From Phycomyces nitens (taxonomy: Eukaryota; Mucoromycota; Mucoromycetes; Mucorales; Phycomycetaceae), in contig JAHRBC010000005.1 in NCBI GenBank assembly GCA_022702545.1, positions 3,348,001 to 3,412,000 on the forward strand: 64,000 nucleotides of DNA. Direction: 5' to 3'. A program made the translations under genes and the position numbers. The notes under the pieces were generated by a model. It did not search any database. It was given only the letters and a program-made list of their open reading frames with translations, and was not told the DNA's origin. This document shows positions 1 to 13,098 of the stretch, piece after piece (the first letter of the stretch is position 1; every line of letters begins with the position of its first letter).

Positions 1-2220
1 GTGACAGAGGTATGGATTGTATGGGACAACATGTTGGTTTGTTACAACGAAATGTCCATGGCCAAAGATGTGAAACTGCCCATTGTTTCTTCGTCTGTAA
101 AGTGGATATCCACTTGAGCTTACCCTTGTCTCCTTGATGAATGCCTTTGGATAGCCCTTGGTACATATACCATTATGCATACATGGAGCATCAGGCTTGG
201 CAGTACTGCAAGGACCATGTGTCATACTATTGACTACTGTATTGTACAACTTTGGGTGGGTGATTGGGTCAGGGAGCTCTGCACAAACAAAGTTGTCAAA
301 CTCTACAGGCGTGCGAGGACGTTCATCTGGCATCAGAATAAAAAGAAGGTGGACATGGGGAAGGCCTCTCTTCTGAAACTCAACTGTGCCAATGTAAGAT
401 GATACATCACCAAATCATTTTGTATCAAGTATATGCTTTATCATCTCCTTTATCTTCAAGTTGAAAACACGGACGCAAATATCCGGTCTGTCTTGGGCTT
501 TTTGACCATTGAGCTCTCTTGTAATTTCCAGCCATTGAGGGTTACAGGTGAATGTAACAAAGAGTGTCAGTACTCCACAGGATCTTATGATGGCAAGTCC
601 ATCTTGAAGCATTTGCTTCATATATCAAGGTCCTCCGGTAAAAGTTGATGGCAAGACTACTGCTTTTCTGATTTGCCGAGGGTCCTCTATATTATCACCA
701 ATGCCCTTGTACATCTCTGCTCTGAGACCATCTTGATTGAGTCGAAGGTACAAAAGTTGGCTTGTCTCTATGTGAACATAATTGTCAACTATGTACTGTT
801 GAAATAATCTGCCATAGTGATGTAGGTAGCTGCCATGATGGATCATCAGAAAATAACAACAATGCTCAAGGATGGTGATGCGTACTGGTTGGTTATTGAG
901 GTTTGTGATGGAAGGGTTGGAGGGAACAGATTCAAGATTCATGTGCCATCCATCGTCTCCAAAAGGGAACATGAGGACATAATGCAATGATATATATCCT
1001 GGATGCATTGAGCTAATGGATCGTAATCCAGTTGTACGATCACTTATTAACACATCATGTGGAGATGCATTACCATCAACGTTCTCTTCAATAACCATTG
1101 CCGCTACTTCAGGCAAGCTCTGTATGTCATAGCGACGTCCGGCATCTCTTGCTGCTCTTATTATTACTTGCAGGCTACCAAATGGCTGGTTCTGAAACTG
1201 CTCAGCGACAGACATCAAGGATTGAGCATATGGATTTACATGCTGGATGATGGACTGGATTGTCTCTACAGTCAAATGATTTAATCCAGAGAAAAGCAAT
1301 GTCCGTCTCGCAAGCTGCTCATTTGTATCACTGAAATAGATCTGTGAAAATCCAGCTGAGGTTCCATTTTGAGCTCGAAGTGCTCCAACATTATGGTACA
1401 TTGTACCATTTACATGAAATGTTGATATGCCATTTCTTCCACTGGCCAAATTCTCATCAACATTAGCCTTTATAGACACAAAAGCAAATGCATTGTTGAA
1501 TGCTCTAATGTTGGTATGAAAATTCACACATTGCTCATTTCTTGCATCATGGTTGGTGACAAAATCCAAAAGCTCTTGTGGAGATGCAATAGGTAATGGA
1601 AGTGTTACTTTTCCATTGGAGCAACACAATCCAAACCTTGGGTTTTGGATACTGCTTGATTTTAAGCACTCATCCACCCACATGTGTGCATTGCAAAAGG
1701 GGCATCTGCTTTCCATATGTGGAAAAATATGTCTGCGATATAAGTCTCCTTCAGTTAAAGAAATGTTTGGTCTAATAATGTTCTCAGGGTTAAAAGGGAT
1801 CATGCGAGCGACTCTATACTGTGAAATTGTTGGAGTAATCTCATTGGTTGTATTTCTTGTTTGCTCAGTATTGAAAGGACATTCATGGTGGCTTGCTCTG
1901 GAATGAGTGTTTGAACCACAGCTTGGGCAATTACGACGTGCATTTCTTCTTGATCTTGGTACATTTTGAATATTAGAAAGAGTAGTATTCGATTCACTTT
2001 GTTCGTGATTAACAACATTAACTGAAGTATTGCTGGTATTGTTTGGACAATTACGATGATTAGAGCGTCTGTGTTCAAATGAGCCACAACTGGGGCAAGG
2101 TATAGTTTGGGGTTGTACATATAGAGAAATTGTATTCAGGGGACAATCACGGTGAGTTGTTCTCAGATGATTAGTAGATCCACATCTGCATGAGCGCATT
2201 GAAGAACTAGCTTGAGGCAT
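1..2220 (-). pseudogene. Helitron Rep/helicase N-terminal part, broken
   Basis: This is the N-terminal half of a RepHel protein, close to the H2 protein. The first ~100 residues hold three Cys/His knuckles (a CRCGS..H....H..C type, then two CPSCGS types). A Helitron-like N domain and the Rep region follow, with the two-His motif (here RGLPHVH) near base 340. Two breaks are visible. An in-frame TGA at 627-625 sits where relatives have Arg in GGPRYMKQ. A +1 shift lies near 412 beside AAAA, after which the Rep motif is read in another frame. The helicase half is beyond position 1. The rolling-circle nickase role is inferred from the family. This copy is unlikely to be functional as written. Confidence 0.8.
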
Positions 2221-2435
2221 TTCAAAAAAGTATTATTGAGTAATTGTGTTTGTTTTAGAATGTAAGTAACAGATAAAAAAATTATATATCTCTCCCTGTG
2301 TTGTGTTGTGTTATACTATATAACCTTTTTTTTATGGTGATGATGATAAGAATAAGATATTATACAGCACGTGATGAGTTAGGATGGGTTTATCACGTGA
2401 CAGACTAATCTCATTCTATTTTAATAATATAATGA
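1..2435 (-). mobile_element. Helitron H0, 5' portion (runs off the window)
   Basis: Rolling-circle transposon read right to left. Its 5' end is placed at a TC preceded by A. The first ~70 bases align with the 5' ends of H1 and H2: a GAATGARATTAG block followed by CACGTG/CATGTG motifs. The 3' end lies outside the window. Placement of the terminus rests on comparison with the other two copies and on the usual Helitron A|TC preference. Confidence 0.75.
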
Positions 2436-3338
2436 TTAACTTATTTTAAAAATTAGAATAATACCTTGTTGTGTCCAAGGACAAGTTCAACTCCAAACTG
2501 AGACTGTGGGCATGGTGGTTGGTGGCTGCCACCTTGAAATGAAAGGCCAGGCAAAGTAGGGTAGAGTGTGAAGGAGAAGAAGTAAAGAGTAGTGTGAAGG
2601 CAGAGGTGGCCATAAGTGAGGAAGTTTAGTAAAGTGAATAAAGATACCTTTTTACCTTGTTAAAATCACTTTCTCATTTTATTTATTTTACAACTGATTC
2701 TCATCCCCATACGCCTAGTCATAAATATTAATTGACACATCCCTAAACCTTACTGAGTGCTTATCTATTGTCTTGAGAACATATCCTCTTAGCAGTAATT
2801 TATTGTCTCTTGTTACCATGCCTCCAATTGGAATAAGAACCATTGCTAGCTAGTAACCCAGCCATAAACACAAGGTAACTTGAGCATCCTTCCTCACAAG
2901 TAGCCTCGTAACCAGTTACTTACACTCACCCAGGTACCCTATGTGTCAATAAAACAAGTATATGTAATCTTAAAAAATAAATTGTAGATTTTTATGTATG
3001 CGGACGTATGTACATTTTGTCATGCTTAATAAAAGTAAAAAAACACAATTTATGTGTGCACCGGTATGGCCAAATATATTTATTATAACGTATATATAAA
3101 GTTAAAAAGTAAAGGTTATAAACAAAAATAATATAATATAGATGTAATATTGTTATGTCCAAGGACAAGTTCTGCTCTAAACCCAGTATATGACCTCTCG
3201 GACTCACTCAGACTCAATGTAATTCAGCGGGGATTAAATACTTTGGCTGTGATTTTTGACAAAAAAGTATTTCTTGCTGCTCAGCCAAAAACAGAGAAAT
3301 ACTTGCAAAAATATGCCAGTATTTTATTATGTCAGACT
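2436..3338. other. Spacer with a repeated LTR-like motif, no gene
   Basis: No convincing coding sequence was seen. The motif TGTCCAAGGACAAGTTC occurs twice in the same orientation, at about 2473 and 3157, each preceded by TTGTTRTG. A TGTT start followed by a few hundred AT-rich bases is what solo or fragmentary LTRs look like. No paired end, primer-binding site or polyprotein is visible, so the LTR reading is only a possibility. Confidence 0.35.
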
Positions 3339-4454
3339 CACTACAGCTAAGAAATCGGCAGTTATCTACCGTTTTGGTCACATAACTACTGTTTTTTGGT
3401 GGGGCAAAATGGTGGATATGACCCTGTGTAAGGCAAATTTGGTAGTAGCTACCATTTTTCTTTAATAAAAAAACAGCAGATAATTACTGTTTTGGTAATA
3501 TAACTACCGTTTTTTTTATCCAACCAAAAATGCTTCCATTATACACTATAGCCTCTGTTTTATAGTACTCTATTTGATAATGGGTTCTGCTATTCTTTTA
3601 CAACCATTCTTTTGATACTACGGCAAGAAGAGTGGGAACAGCTACCAAAATGGTAACATAACTGCCATTTTTTCTGATTTTAGACTGCTTTTTCTCCACA
3701 GATTGTGGTTGAAAGGTAATGTCATCGATGCCGATTCATAAAAGTTGCATGGAATCTCTTTTCCTCTGACAATGAGGTAGTTGTAGTAACATAAAAAGGG
3801 CTCGTAAAATTTTAGGTAATGTTATTTATCAAAATGAGCATTTTATTTGGTGTTGAAGATGTTGAGCATTCTTGAAAAAAATAATTTTTGTCCTGTGTGA
3901 ACAAAATGGTAACATAACTACTGTTTATTGAAACCAAATTTTTGTTTTTGACATTATTAGCTGCTTTATTTTATTTGTTGTCCATATAATAATATAAAGA
4001 AGTATAGAGAGGGCATTATAATGAATGAATTATAGAATAGAGAGGCTACTCATGGTGACGTGTCAATTATTCTTGAATATGTAGTACAGTGCAATAAAAT
4101 AGAATTATTTCCATCTGATAGGTATTGATTGAGTCATTGATGTTGGATATCATCTACATTAACAACTGCAAATGTCGGTTGTAGTATATAGCCTGCTGTA
4201 CAAAGTACGGGCTGCTACTTTATTTCTGCTACATACAAGTCATTGTTTGCAATGTCATGCTCCTTCATGAGTTTTTTCTAAAGTAACAAAGTATTGACTA
4301 AAGTCTTAATCTCTATACTAAAAGTAGAGATGGACAATACTAATGAGCTGGTTTTCATTAGTTAAATTGTGATTGCTAGGTAAGCATGTACAAATAGCAA
4401 GTGATTCTTACTTTATGTTTTTACTAATACTATATTTATTTTCTACAAGGACAA
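3339..4454 (-). mobile_element. S1: decayed copy of the second CACTA family, left part
   Basis: It starts CACTACAG and matches the gene-proximal terminus of S4 and S5 in degraded form: alternating GGTAG/CTACC motifs, the block beginning near 3690 (CAGATTGTGGTTGAAAGG), and a mutated remnant of the S-family coding exon near 4140-4280. It ends at the CAA duplicated by CACTA-1 and resumes beyond that element. Its divergence makes it one of the oldest layers here. No intact ORF remains. Confidence 0.65.
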
Positions 4455-4701
4455 CACTGCAAAAATGGTGTTACTTTACATATGTACAGTATGTTGAAGT
4501 TCTGTGTCCCAGAAAAGATAAAATTGTAATTCAGATATTTTTTTATAAAATCCATTTCAATAATGGTTTGGCCATCACCATTGGCTAAAAACCGTTGTGT
4601 ACCTTTAGATGTCAAAGTCAAACTCAATTAAAGTGTAATAAACTATTCTTTGAACTCCTTTTCTTTACTGCTAAACATAATTATAAACATTTTATTTAAC
4701 A

Positions 4702-7700
4702 ATGGCTCCCACACGCAACTCAAGAACTAAAAAGGAGTGCAGATGCTCCATGTGCAAAAATAAAGAAGGTGGATATGATATGTTGTCTCTCCAAACTTTC
4801 AACCGTCATTTGAAAAAAGATAATGAAAACAAATTGGTTGCCCAAAGATGTAAGATAAAAAATTTAATTTCTAATATTCAGCAAAATAATGTTTATATTT
4901 TATTATCTTGTAATAAAGCAACTGAGACAACCAGTTATGTACTTGATTCCATTGCAATTGATAATGCAGAGCTTTCTCAGAGTGAACAATATGAAGCCGA
5001 AGTTGATTATGAGTGCAATGGTAAGAATAATTTATTTTTCATTGGCTGTTTAGGGCTAATATTTTGATTTTATAGGCCCGATCTCTTTTGAAGAAACTAG
5101 AGCTGAGATGACAAGAAGCCTACCTTTTTCCGAGGCAGATTCTGTCTTTGGGTTTTAAGAACAAGATCCTGGTAATGATAGCTCTGAGGAAGAAGATGAA
5201 GATGATGAAAACAGTGACTGTGAGATACTTGAAGATGAAGGTTTGTATAATAATAATCAATATCAGGCCCTTAAACAAACTCTCATAAATTAATACTCCT
5301 TGTAATAGATTATTCTTCAGAATCCATCTTGAAATTAAATTTCATTCACCGTTTCATTGTGATCAACATCGCACTCTTTGTATCTTTGTATGTTGTTGAT
5401 GAAGGTGCAGTCGTCTTGATTACCATTGTGAACAAGATCCTTGCATTGTTTTTTGATCCATTCTGCCTTCCTGTCAGTGTTCCTGGACTCAAAAGCTGGC
5501 TGGTATGGACACTTTGACAAATGGTATCACAAAGTATATTTCTTGCTCTGAGTGCCATAAAGTATATGAGAACGATTTGGCCGCTCCATCTCATTGTATC
5601 TTTGACAAGTTTGGGAAAAACTCTGTGTGTGGCAACCCACTTTTTGTGTCTGGTTCTGTATCAAGAATCCCAAAAAAGATATATGTTTACCATTCCCTCA
5701 AAAATTCTCTCCAGAAGTTCTTCCACCGCCCTGGATTTGAAGATTTGATCAACTCATGGAATCGTGGCCCAAAGGCAGAGGGCATGATGTTTGACGTGTA
5801 TGATGGGAAAATGTGGAACAAATTGGCTGATGTAAATGGAACCCCCTTTGTTGACAGTGAGTGATCTCTCATGTTGACATTGAACATTGACTGGTTTCAA
5901 CCATTTGATGGTGTAACATATTCTTGTGGCGCCATCTACCTTGCAATCAACAATCTTCCACGGGATATCAGATTCAAGAAAGAGAATGTGATCCTTGTTG
6001 GATTAATGCCTGGACCCAGAGAAGCAAAAACCTCAGAGATAAATCACTATCTCAAACCACTTGTCAATGAGTTGGAGGATCTCTACAAAGGAATTCGAAT
6101 GAAAACTTACCAATGCCCATCTGGTGCAACTGTCCGTGCCGCTCTCTTTCTGGTTGCATGTGACATTCCCGCTGCAAGGAAAGTATGTGGGTTCACCTCC
6201 CATACGAGTACAAATGCTTGTCATAAGTGTAATCGTCGGTTCACTCGGTTAGCTGGCACAAGCTCCGTTGATTATTCTGGATTTGATTCCTCAAAGTGGC
6301 TCCTTTGCACTAGAGATGATAATCATAAGGATGCTGAGGTCTGGAGAAATGCAGCCACTCAAGCTGAGAGGCAGCGCCTTGAAGTTGCCAGTGGTGTTCG
6401 CTGGTCCGAACTGCATTGTCTCCAGTACTTTGACGTTGTCCGCTGCACAATCATTGATCCAATGCACAATCTCTTCTTAGGCACTGCCAAGAGGATGATG
6501 GAGAGATGGGTTGCAGATGGTCTAGTCAATGATAAGAGTCTTGTTGCCATGCAGAAGATGGTGGAAAAGATGGTATTGCCGCCAGACTACACGACATTAA
6601 AGACAAAGATTGGGAAGGGGTTCCCCTTCATGAAGGCAGACGAGTGGAAGTCGTGGTGCCTGGCATACTCACCCGTGGCATTGAAGGGTGTCCTTCCAGA
6701 AAGGAATTTCAGGAACTGGATCCTTTTTGTTGATGCATGCTGACTCCTGGTAAAGCCTAGTATCACACAAGAAGAAATTGGCATGGCACACCAATATCTC
6801 CAGGATTTTTGCCAAGGGTGTGAGTCTATCTACAATGCTGATTTGTTGTCACCAAACATGCATCTGCATCTCCATCTATCAAAAACGATCAAGGATTTTG
6901 GGCCCGTCTATGGATACTGGCTTTTCAGTTTTGAGCGGTATAATGGCATCCTCAAAAACTTCCACACCAACAAGAAAAATGGATTTGAGTTGACGTATAT
7001 GAAGAAGTTTGTGGAAGAATCGCATAAGGACGACTTTGCACAGCATATTCTTCAATCTGTTGATTCACATACCTTTCTTGATATATTCAGAAAATCATTA
7101 GAGCCTAATAGCAAACAAGGAAACCATGCAAGCCAACACCATTTGTTTTCTCTTCCTGAGTTCTTGAATGCCGCACAAGACCTATCAATGGCAATCAAAG
7201 GGAATGAGCCACTGCCACCGTCTGTATTTCCGTTTGCAACAAAACCTTTGTCACCAATGTCAAAGTCAGAGTATGATTGTCTTGTGGAATACTATCAAGT
7301 CGCGTACAATGACAAGAACATTTCGAGTTGCAAAGAGAGCATGGCAAGCTCTGCATTTGTAAATGACTGGATCATGATGCTAAAGTCAATCAACATTCTT
7401 GGGCAGGTGTTCAAAGGTTCCAACGGCAACAAACGGGGCTCATATATTCAGGCATTGTTTGTGGAGAACAGGACAAATGCAGTATATGCATACGTTGGAG
7501 AAATCCAATATATTTTTATACATGCTTTTAGTCCAATATCAACAACATCTCCCATGCGCCACAACAGCCAACATACCTTTGCTTTTGTCAAATGGTACAA
7601 AACCACCTCTGACATCAGTAGAGAGTTTGAAGGTACTGAAATTCACCAGGACACTTTTTCACCATTGGATTTTCAGAGCGTGTTGCCCATCCATCGTATT

Positions 7701-7775
7701 CTCATGCCTGTGGCCATACTTGACTATAAAACCAAGAAAATTGTAATTCCTTTGCCCAAAAAAATCTATTTTTAA
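4702..7775 (+). pseudogene. Tnp2-type DDE transposase of CACTA-1, multiply broken
   Basis: Cut-and-paste transposase of the EnSpm/CACTA (Tnp2) group. The first exon gives a Cys-x-Cys-x2-Cys...His finger and the third an acidic linker. The large last exon has the family's CxxC knuckle (CSECHKVYE), the first catalytic Asp in NIDWFQPFDG, the second in DPMHNLFLGTAK and the Glu in FERYNG. Lesions: TAA at 5156, a frameshift near 5500, TGA at 5862 and TGA at 6741. The last two sit where sister proteins have Arg/His/Tyr and Arg respectively. The C-terminus (VIPLPKKI) is intact. Introns are short with GTAAG-type donors. Start chosen at the ATG preceding the finger, as in the sister copies. Confidence 0.85.
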
Positions 7776-7859
7776 TTTTTAAATATATCTACCTTTATCT
7801 TCATATTAATTAAGTCTTCAACAGTTGTTATTAAGCATAGAGATATAGTGAAAAATTAT

Positions 7860-9124
7860 TTATTCACTGTTAACGGCCCAGGGTGGCAATGACAATGCAA
7901 GGTTACTGGGAACAGGAGTAACCTTGACCGTTCTTTGGTATCGGGGCATTCTTGGCTTTGACTTCATTTTGGATTTACCCAAGTCACGTTCTTTTGTCAT
8001 ATGGTCAATGACTGCCAAGAGTTTGTTGAACTACGTTTATTTTATTAGTTTTGTTTTTTCCTCTTATACTAAATTATATTGTCTTTTATAAAAGATATTT
8101 ACCTCCTCACTTTGCCAGCTGGGACGAGCAACTTTCAAAACATGTACTGTATAGCCAACAGCAATCTCCTCATCCCCAGATTCACCATCTGACATTGCTT
8201 CCTTCTGAAGAAGATTGCTGTAGGCCATTTCTCCAAAATTGTCTGCAGCACGACCCATCTCCTCATCAACAAGTCTCCAGTTACTTTCATAAAAATCTTT
8301 ACGACGAGAGCAGATCTAGTTTTTTTTTAAATAAGCATAAAAGACAAATAAAATATTTAATTATTATAAACCTGTTATTACAAACCTCTGAAATACGGCT
8401 GCTCGATCGTCCTTTACGCTTCTTGACTTCTGCCTGCTCAATTGTCATATTGGCATACCAATGGTAGGTCTTGTAGTTATTTTTTATTTTGGCAACTACC
8501 ATACCAGGCCAAAAACCAGCAGCACGGGGCTGGGAAAGAATATACTCTTTCAAGTAGTTGATGACAGCAACATTGTCCAGGTGGTTGATCTGCTCATCCT
8601 TATTCCACCTCTTTTGCTTTCATTTTCAGCAATCAGAGATAGATCATTGGATGGGAAGTCTTTCTTCCACATCTTGTCACTGATCAATTCCTAAATATAA
8701 TTTATTTAATAGTGTCATATTATATTATATAACAAGTGGCTCTTACCAGGATAATATCACCCATTCCAGTAATACCTAGCATGTTTGGAGGGGCTGAGGA
8801 AGGAGCAATTGCAATTGGAACAGCCAATTGTTGTTGAATCACATTGTTTGCATAGGCATCGGCCAATGCACCTACAGCCTGGTGAGTCTTGCCCTGACTG
8901 TCAATAAGCATGCCAAGCTTATTGTTGACAGCTACCATGTTGCTATTGACACCATTCAGCATGCCAATTATTGCCTCGTACCGCTGGTCTTCATTGGCAA
9001 CAGGTGGGACTCTTTGAGCAATCTGATGATTGTCAATTCTACCAGCCTGAACCTGGTGAGAGGCTGTAGCCTCTGCATTCATTTGGGTTCGGCATCCTGG
9101 AGTTCTGGGAGTGTTGGATGGCAT
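7860..9124 (-). pseudogene. CACTA accessory gene of CACTA-1, four exons, 1-nt short
   Basis: Unrecognised protein found once in every resolvable CACTA element here, always convergent with the transposase. Exons by splice signals and homology: 9124-8747, 8690-8386, 8315-8103, 8030-7860. Exon 2 is 305 nt against 306 in the sister genes, so one base seems missing near AAAAGAGG (about 8613). Across that point the conserved RWNKD..N...V..YL block changes frame. Exon 3 carries the acidic EAMSDGESGDEE motif and exon 4 ends with the family's LPPWA box. No enzymatic motif is visible. By analogy with plant EnSpm TNPA it may bind DNA or assist the transposase; that is inference. Confidence 0.65.
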
Positions 9125-10640
9125 TTTCTTTATAGAAATATTAATTTTTTTTTATTAATTTATATTGATTTTTTGGATAGTTTACATACATGATAAGATA
9201 TAAGAGATAGTAATATTCTTGGTAACTTGAGAGCAGAGAAAGAAGACTTATTTAATAAAAACTTTTTTATATACAAAGAACATCTTGGAAGTTTAATATC
9301 ATAATAAATATTGTAATCCAGTTTGGTCGCATTATTTTAATTGCCTCGATTATGAGGTGAAAATAATTTTTATTTAAACATTTTTGTTTTTATTTTTTTT
9401 TATTTTTTCTCTTTTTCTCTGTTTATTACTTGCACTTGTAGTATGTCATGGTGTGTGATTTTACATTATATTTTACATTACTCTAATACAATTATAATAT
9501 TGTAGATGCTTATTTAATAATGAAAGATACACATACTAGTTCTCTTTTCATTATAAAAAGGTAAATCAATTGATAAAGATTTTATTTACTTGCTAACTAC
9601 CCTATTACAGATTTTACTATTTGTTTACAATAACGGGATTTTTAAATAATAAGCATATGGTATGTCTACTTAAAGAAATATATCTTTATTTTCTTACTCA
9701 CATTTTATTTTTAGTATCTATGTAAGGTCATCTAAGTATTGTAATATAGTCATCAAATACTGAAATCCCATAGATTATAATTTGCTTGGCAAGTAGCATT
9801 TCTATACAAATTTATTTTTTATTAACATTTAATATTAAGATCATGCTATATAGTATCTTTATATAATTCCCCCCTGATATTTTTATAATAATGGTAAGTG
9901 GATAAATATTCAAATATATTTATACAATGATATCAAATTATTAATCATATTTTTTATTATATAATTTTATTTTAATAGATATCAAAATGTGCGATTGGTT
10001 TATATGTCATGATTGTAAAGTATCTATCTATATTATTCTATTATCTAATGAAAAGGTATGTTGTAGTATTAATTGTATAGTAATCCATATTATAGACAGA
10101 GATATATTGCAATAGATATTATAGTATTTACAAAATATTTTTATGAAATAAATTTTTTGGTAAACCATTTGCCACAACATATTTAAAAGAAGTATTCTTC
10201 TATTCTGTTCTATCAAATAAAAATTTTATCATTTATCCAGAATATTATGTCCAATAAAACGATTTTAAAATGGATTCAAGTATACTTGGAAACCAAATAA
10301 TTGATTGTAATGTCCAATAATGTTCTTTTAAAACGTATTCAAGTATACTTCCATCCCAAAATCTAATTTTAGTCCATTGCATTTTGGCTTTTAAAACAAT
10401 AGATAAATGTAACGTAGTGCAAAAACATGAAGTTTGGTTGTTGTTAAAGTATTCAGCTGTGTTAAGAAACTATATGTCCGTCTATAGAGAATTATGGGTT
10501 CAGAATCCTGCACTCATTCCATATGAGACATATTATATAGCTAACAAAATCAAGTTATATTGGATTCCGGAATTCGATTTAAATCTTACTCAGAATTAAA
10601 CATCCTTGAACATATGTACAGTAACATATTTTTTGCAGTG
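9125..10640. other. AT-rich right subterminal region of CACTA-1
   Basis: Strongly AT-rich, with runs of T/A and no ORF that has homologues among the other elements. It includes the upstream region of the accessory gene and the right terminus. A counterpart of the micro-exon gene found in CACTA-7 was sought here and not seen. Confidence 0.55.
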
Positions 10641-12259
10641 CAAGGGGGCGTTGGGTGGTGATTGTTGGTGCTAATCTTGCCGATTGGGTATTTAAATGAA
10701 GAATGCAAAGTTGAATCTGTCCAATGATAGACATTAACAATGACAGTAGAAACATCAACCTCTGTAGCATTCAAATCAGTATGTCACAGGTAATAACTAA
10801 ACAGAACTTCATTTATACTATTTTTATGCGATGTATAACATTAATATTTAAATAGACAAATTGACTGAAAAGCTTACACAGTTGGTCACCACTTCTCCCA
10901 TTGAAAATATCCCAAAAATGAGCTTTAGTATATGTATGTGGTTACAAAAGTTTAATATTATGATACATACTAATTGCTATATTGATATAGCTGCGAATTT
11001 CAAAGTATCTAATAAGCTTATCCAGCTTACTTATAATTCTCTCTATGAATTGAGTGGAACAGCTTTGTAATGGGCCTTGATGATTTATTATATGAAAAAA
11101 GATGTATCAGGTAATTTTGAATAGTTTAAAAGAGACCGAGATATAGTCTTGCTATAATCTTGTTGGGAAAGTAAGTTGCACAGATTCTTAAAGTGTATCT
11201 TATGGAAAAGGTAATAATCAATTGTAACAACAATAAAATGTTATACTATGATTTAACTTGTGTTTTTATTTTATCTGGCAATGCAAAAGTTATATTAAGA
11301 TACAAGGGCTATTCCTTTGTTCACAATGTAAAGTATATGGTTATTATCCATGCTTGGCAAGTATTGGACAGTAAGCTATTTTACTAATATTTTCACCAAA
11401 AATCTTTGCAATCAAATGAAGATTGATCAACCCAAACGAATATTCAAAAGTCAATAGTTTGTTAAAATGGTTGGTTTGTATATATTTTTCATATTTTGTA
11501 AATGGATATTTGGTATAAAAAGGGATCAATTGGACAAATACCTTGATTGGCTTGGTAAGTTAGCGATTGATACAAGTGGTGGTCTCAAAGAAAAGAGTAA
11601 ACTTCATTGACATAATGTGCTTTATCACCAAGATCGAAAAATATGACACAAGACAACCCATAGAGAATAACCTTTGTTTTTGTTAATATTTTTCTCAAAC
11701 CATGCTTTGACTATGAATTGCAGCATCAACTAAAAGCATGGTCTTATATTATCAAATACTATTTAATTGGCAAGAACACTATCCTATAGCCATAAAATAA
11801 TATAATGGTCTATCACAGAATCAATATAAATATTATAGAATGCTGTGCACCAAACGTCTTTGAAAGGGCTTTACAATCAATAATCAGGCTCATAAATAAA
11901 TAATAGAGAATAATAAAGTAAGTTGACTCTTTAATATATGTTTTGAATATGTATTGTAGTTAATACAATATTATTTATCACAATACAACAGCAAAGTCTA
12001 AGCCATTCTTTTCTTTTTTGAAGATGAGATGTTGCAACTTGGTGATGGCACCAAATTAGCAATCATGACAGATGTGCAATGGGTGATTACTTTGTTGATC
12101 AGCTTTTGCTAGTCTAATGCCAATACAATATTTCTACTCTTTAATATAGCTCTATACTGCCAAAAATGAGTATTATGTAAGTGCTAAGCAATAAAACAAG
12201 GGTTTAAGATTGTTCTTTTAGGCAACTCTTATTGGTCCTGTAGCATTTTTTAGTATATG
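10641..12259 (-). mobile_element. S1 relic, right part
   Basis: Continuation of the relic split by CACTA-1, starting at the second CAA. From about 11900 it parallels the internal part of S4 near 47340-47690, including the stretch ending TTTTTAGTATATG. The segment 11740-11990 reappears inverted at the far right of the window. Only short, degenerate frames are present. It stops where the younger S2 begins. Confidence 0.55.
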
Positions 12260-12593
12260 CACTACGGCGGAAAAAACAGTAGCTAACTACCGTTTTGGTA
12301 GCATTACTACCATTTTTTTTGGTGGGAAAAAATGGTAGTAAAGACTCTGTATAAGGTGATTTCGGTAGCTGTTACCGTTTTTTTAGTGCGAAAAAAAAGG
12401 GTAGTTATGAGGCAGGAATAGGCACAACTACCATTTTTTTATCCAACCAAAATTGTTTCTTTATATACTATAGCCTCTCTTTTATATTACTTTATATACT
12501 AGTACCCATTCTTTTTTTACTGCCATTTATTTGAAATAATGGTTTATTTTTTATTATAATTTCAATTTATTTCAAATAATATTAAAATATATA
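12260..12593 (+). mobile_element. S2: left terminus of a second-family CACTA element
   Basis: It begins CACTACGGCGGAAAAAACAG and is near-identical to the first ~335 bases of S3 and S5, including palindromic GGTAG...CTACC motifs. It is interrupted between A and T by the two Helitrons. The matching continuation resumes at 23946, as shown by comparison with the uninterrupted S3 and S5. Confidence 0.85.
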
Positions 12594-13098
12594 TCTATAT
12601 TCTTAAAATTTTATGAAATTAGAAGTCATGTGATTTACGTTTTTTTTTCTTTTTACAAATTCTTTTCTTTTTATACATCCACACACAAAAATATACTTAA
12701 ACACCTCTCTTAAAATCAGACATCTTTATAAATCACATGACTTATAAAAACCTTTCTTAAAATCAGATGGTATTAGAAGTCATGTGATTTATACCCAAGC
12801 TCTATTTAAATACATTTTATTTGTTCCTCACTCTCTCTTTTTCACAATGTTCTTTCTCTTAATACAGTAATATACCTCTTGCCTCTACAAATATAAATTG
12901 CTTTAAAAGGCTATCATACCAGATCTTTATAACTGCATTAAATAAAAAACCAGCTGCCCTGATATATTTTCTGTTTGGTCTTGAAAAATAAATAATAATA
13001 AAGAGAAACTTTGCAATCATCTCTTAAGAATCTTGCAATCCCCAAGCATCAATCACCAATCCCAATCCCAATCCCCCTTTCCTCAAAACCTAACAAAA

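Larger units (their letters stand above)
4455..10640 (+). mobile_element. CACTA-1, complete CACTA-like DNA transposon
   Basis: 6.19 kb element. The left terminus reads CACTGCAAAAATGGTGTTAC and the right terminus in reverse complement reads CACTGCAAAAAATATGTTAC; both continue into ACATATGT. Three-base target duplication CAA at 4452-4454 and 10641-10643. It carries a Tnp2 transposase gene (+) and an accessory gene (-) that converge with an 84-bp gap. Both genes are broken, so this copy looks dead. The roughly 1.5 kb right of the accessory gene is AT-rich and non-coding. Confidence 0.92.

Noticed and set aside
5505..7775. TGA read as tryptophan (altered genetic code)
   Set aside because: TGA occurs at positions that are Arg or Lys (or variable, not Trp) in sister proteins, while the same proteins use TGG for conserved Trp.
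10384..11400. Several 60-70 codon frames in the S1 relic
   Set aside because: AT-rich, no homologue in S4 or S5 in the same frame, no splice structure; best seen as chance frames.
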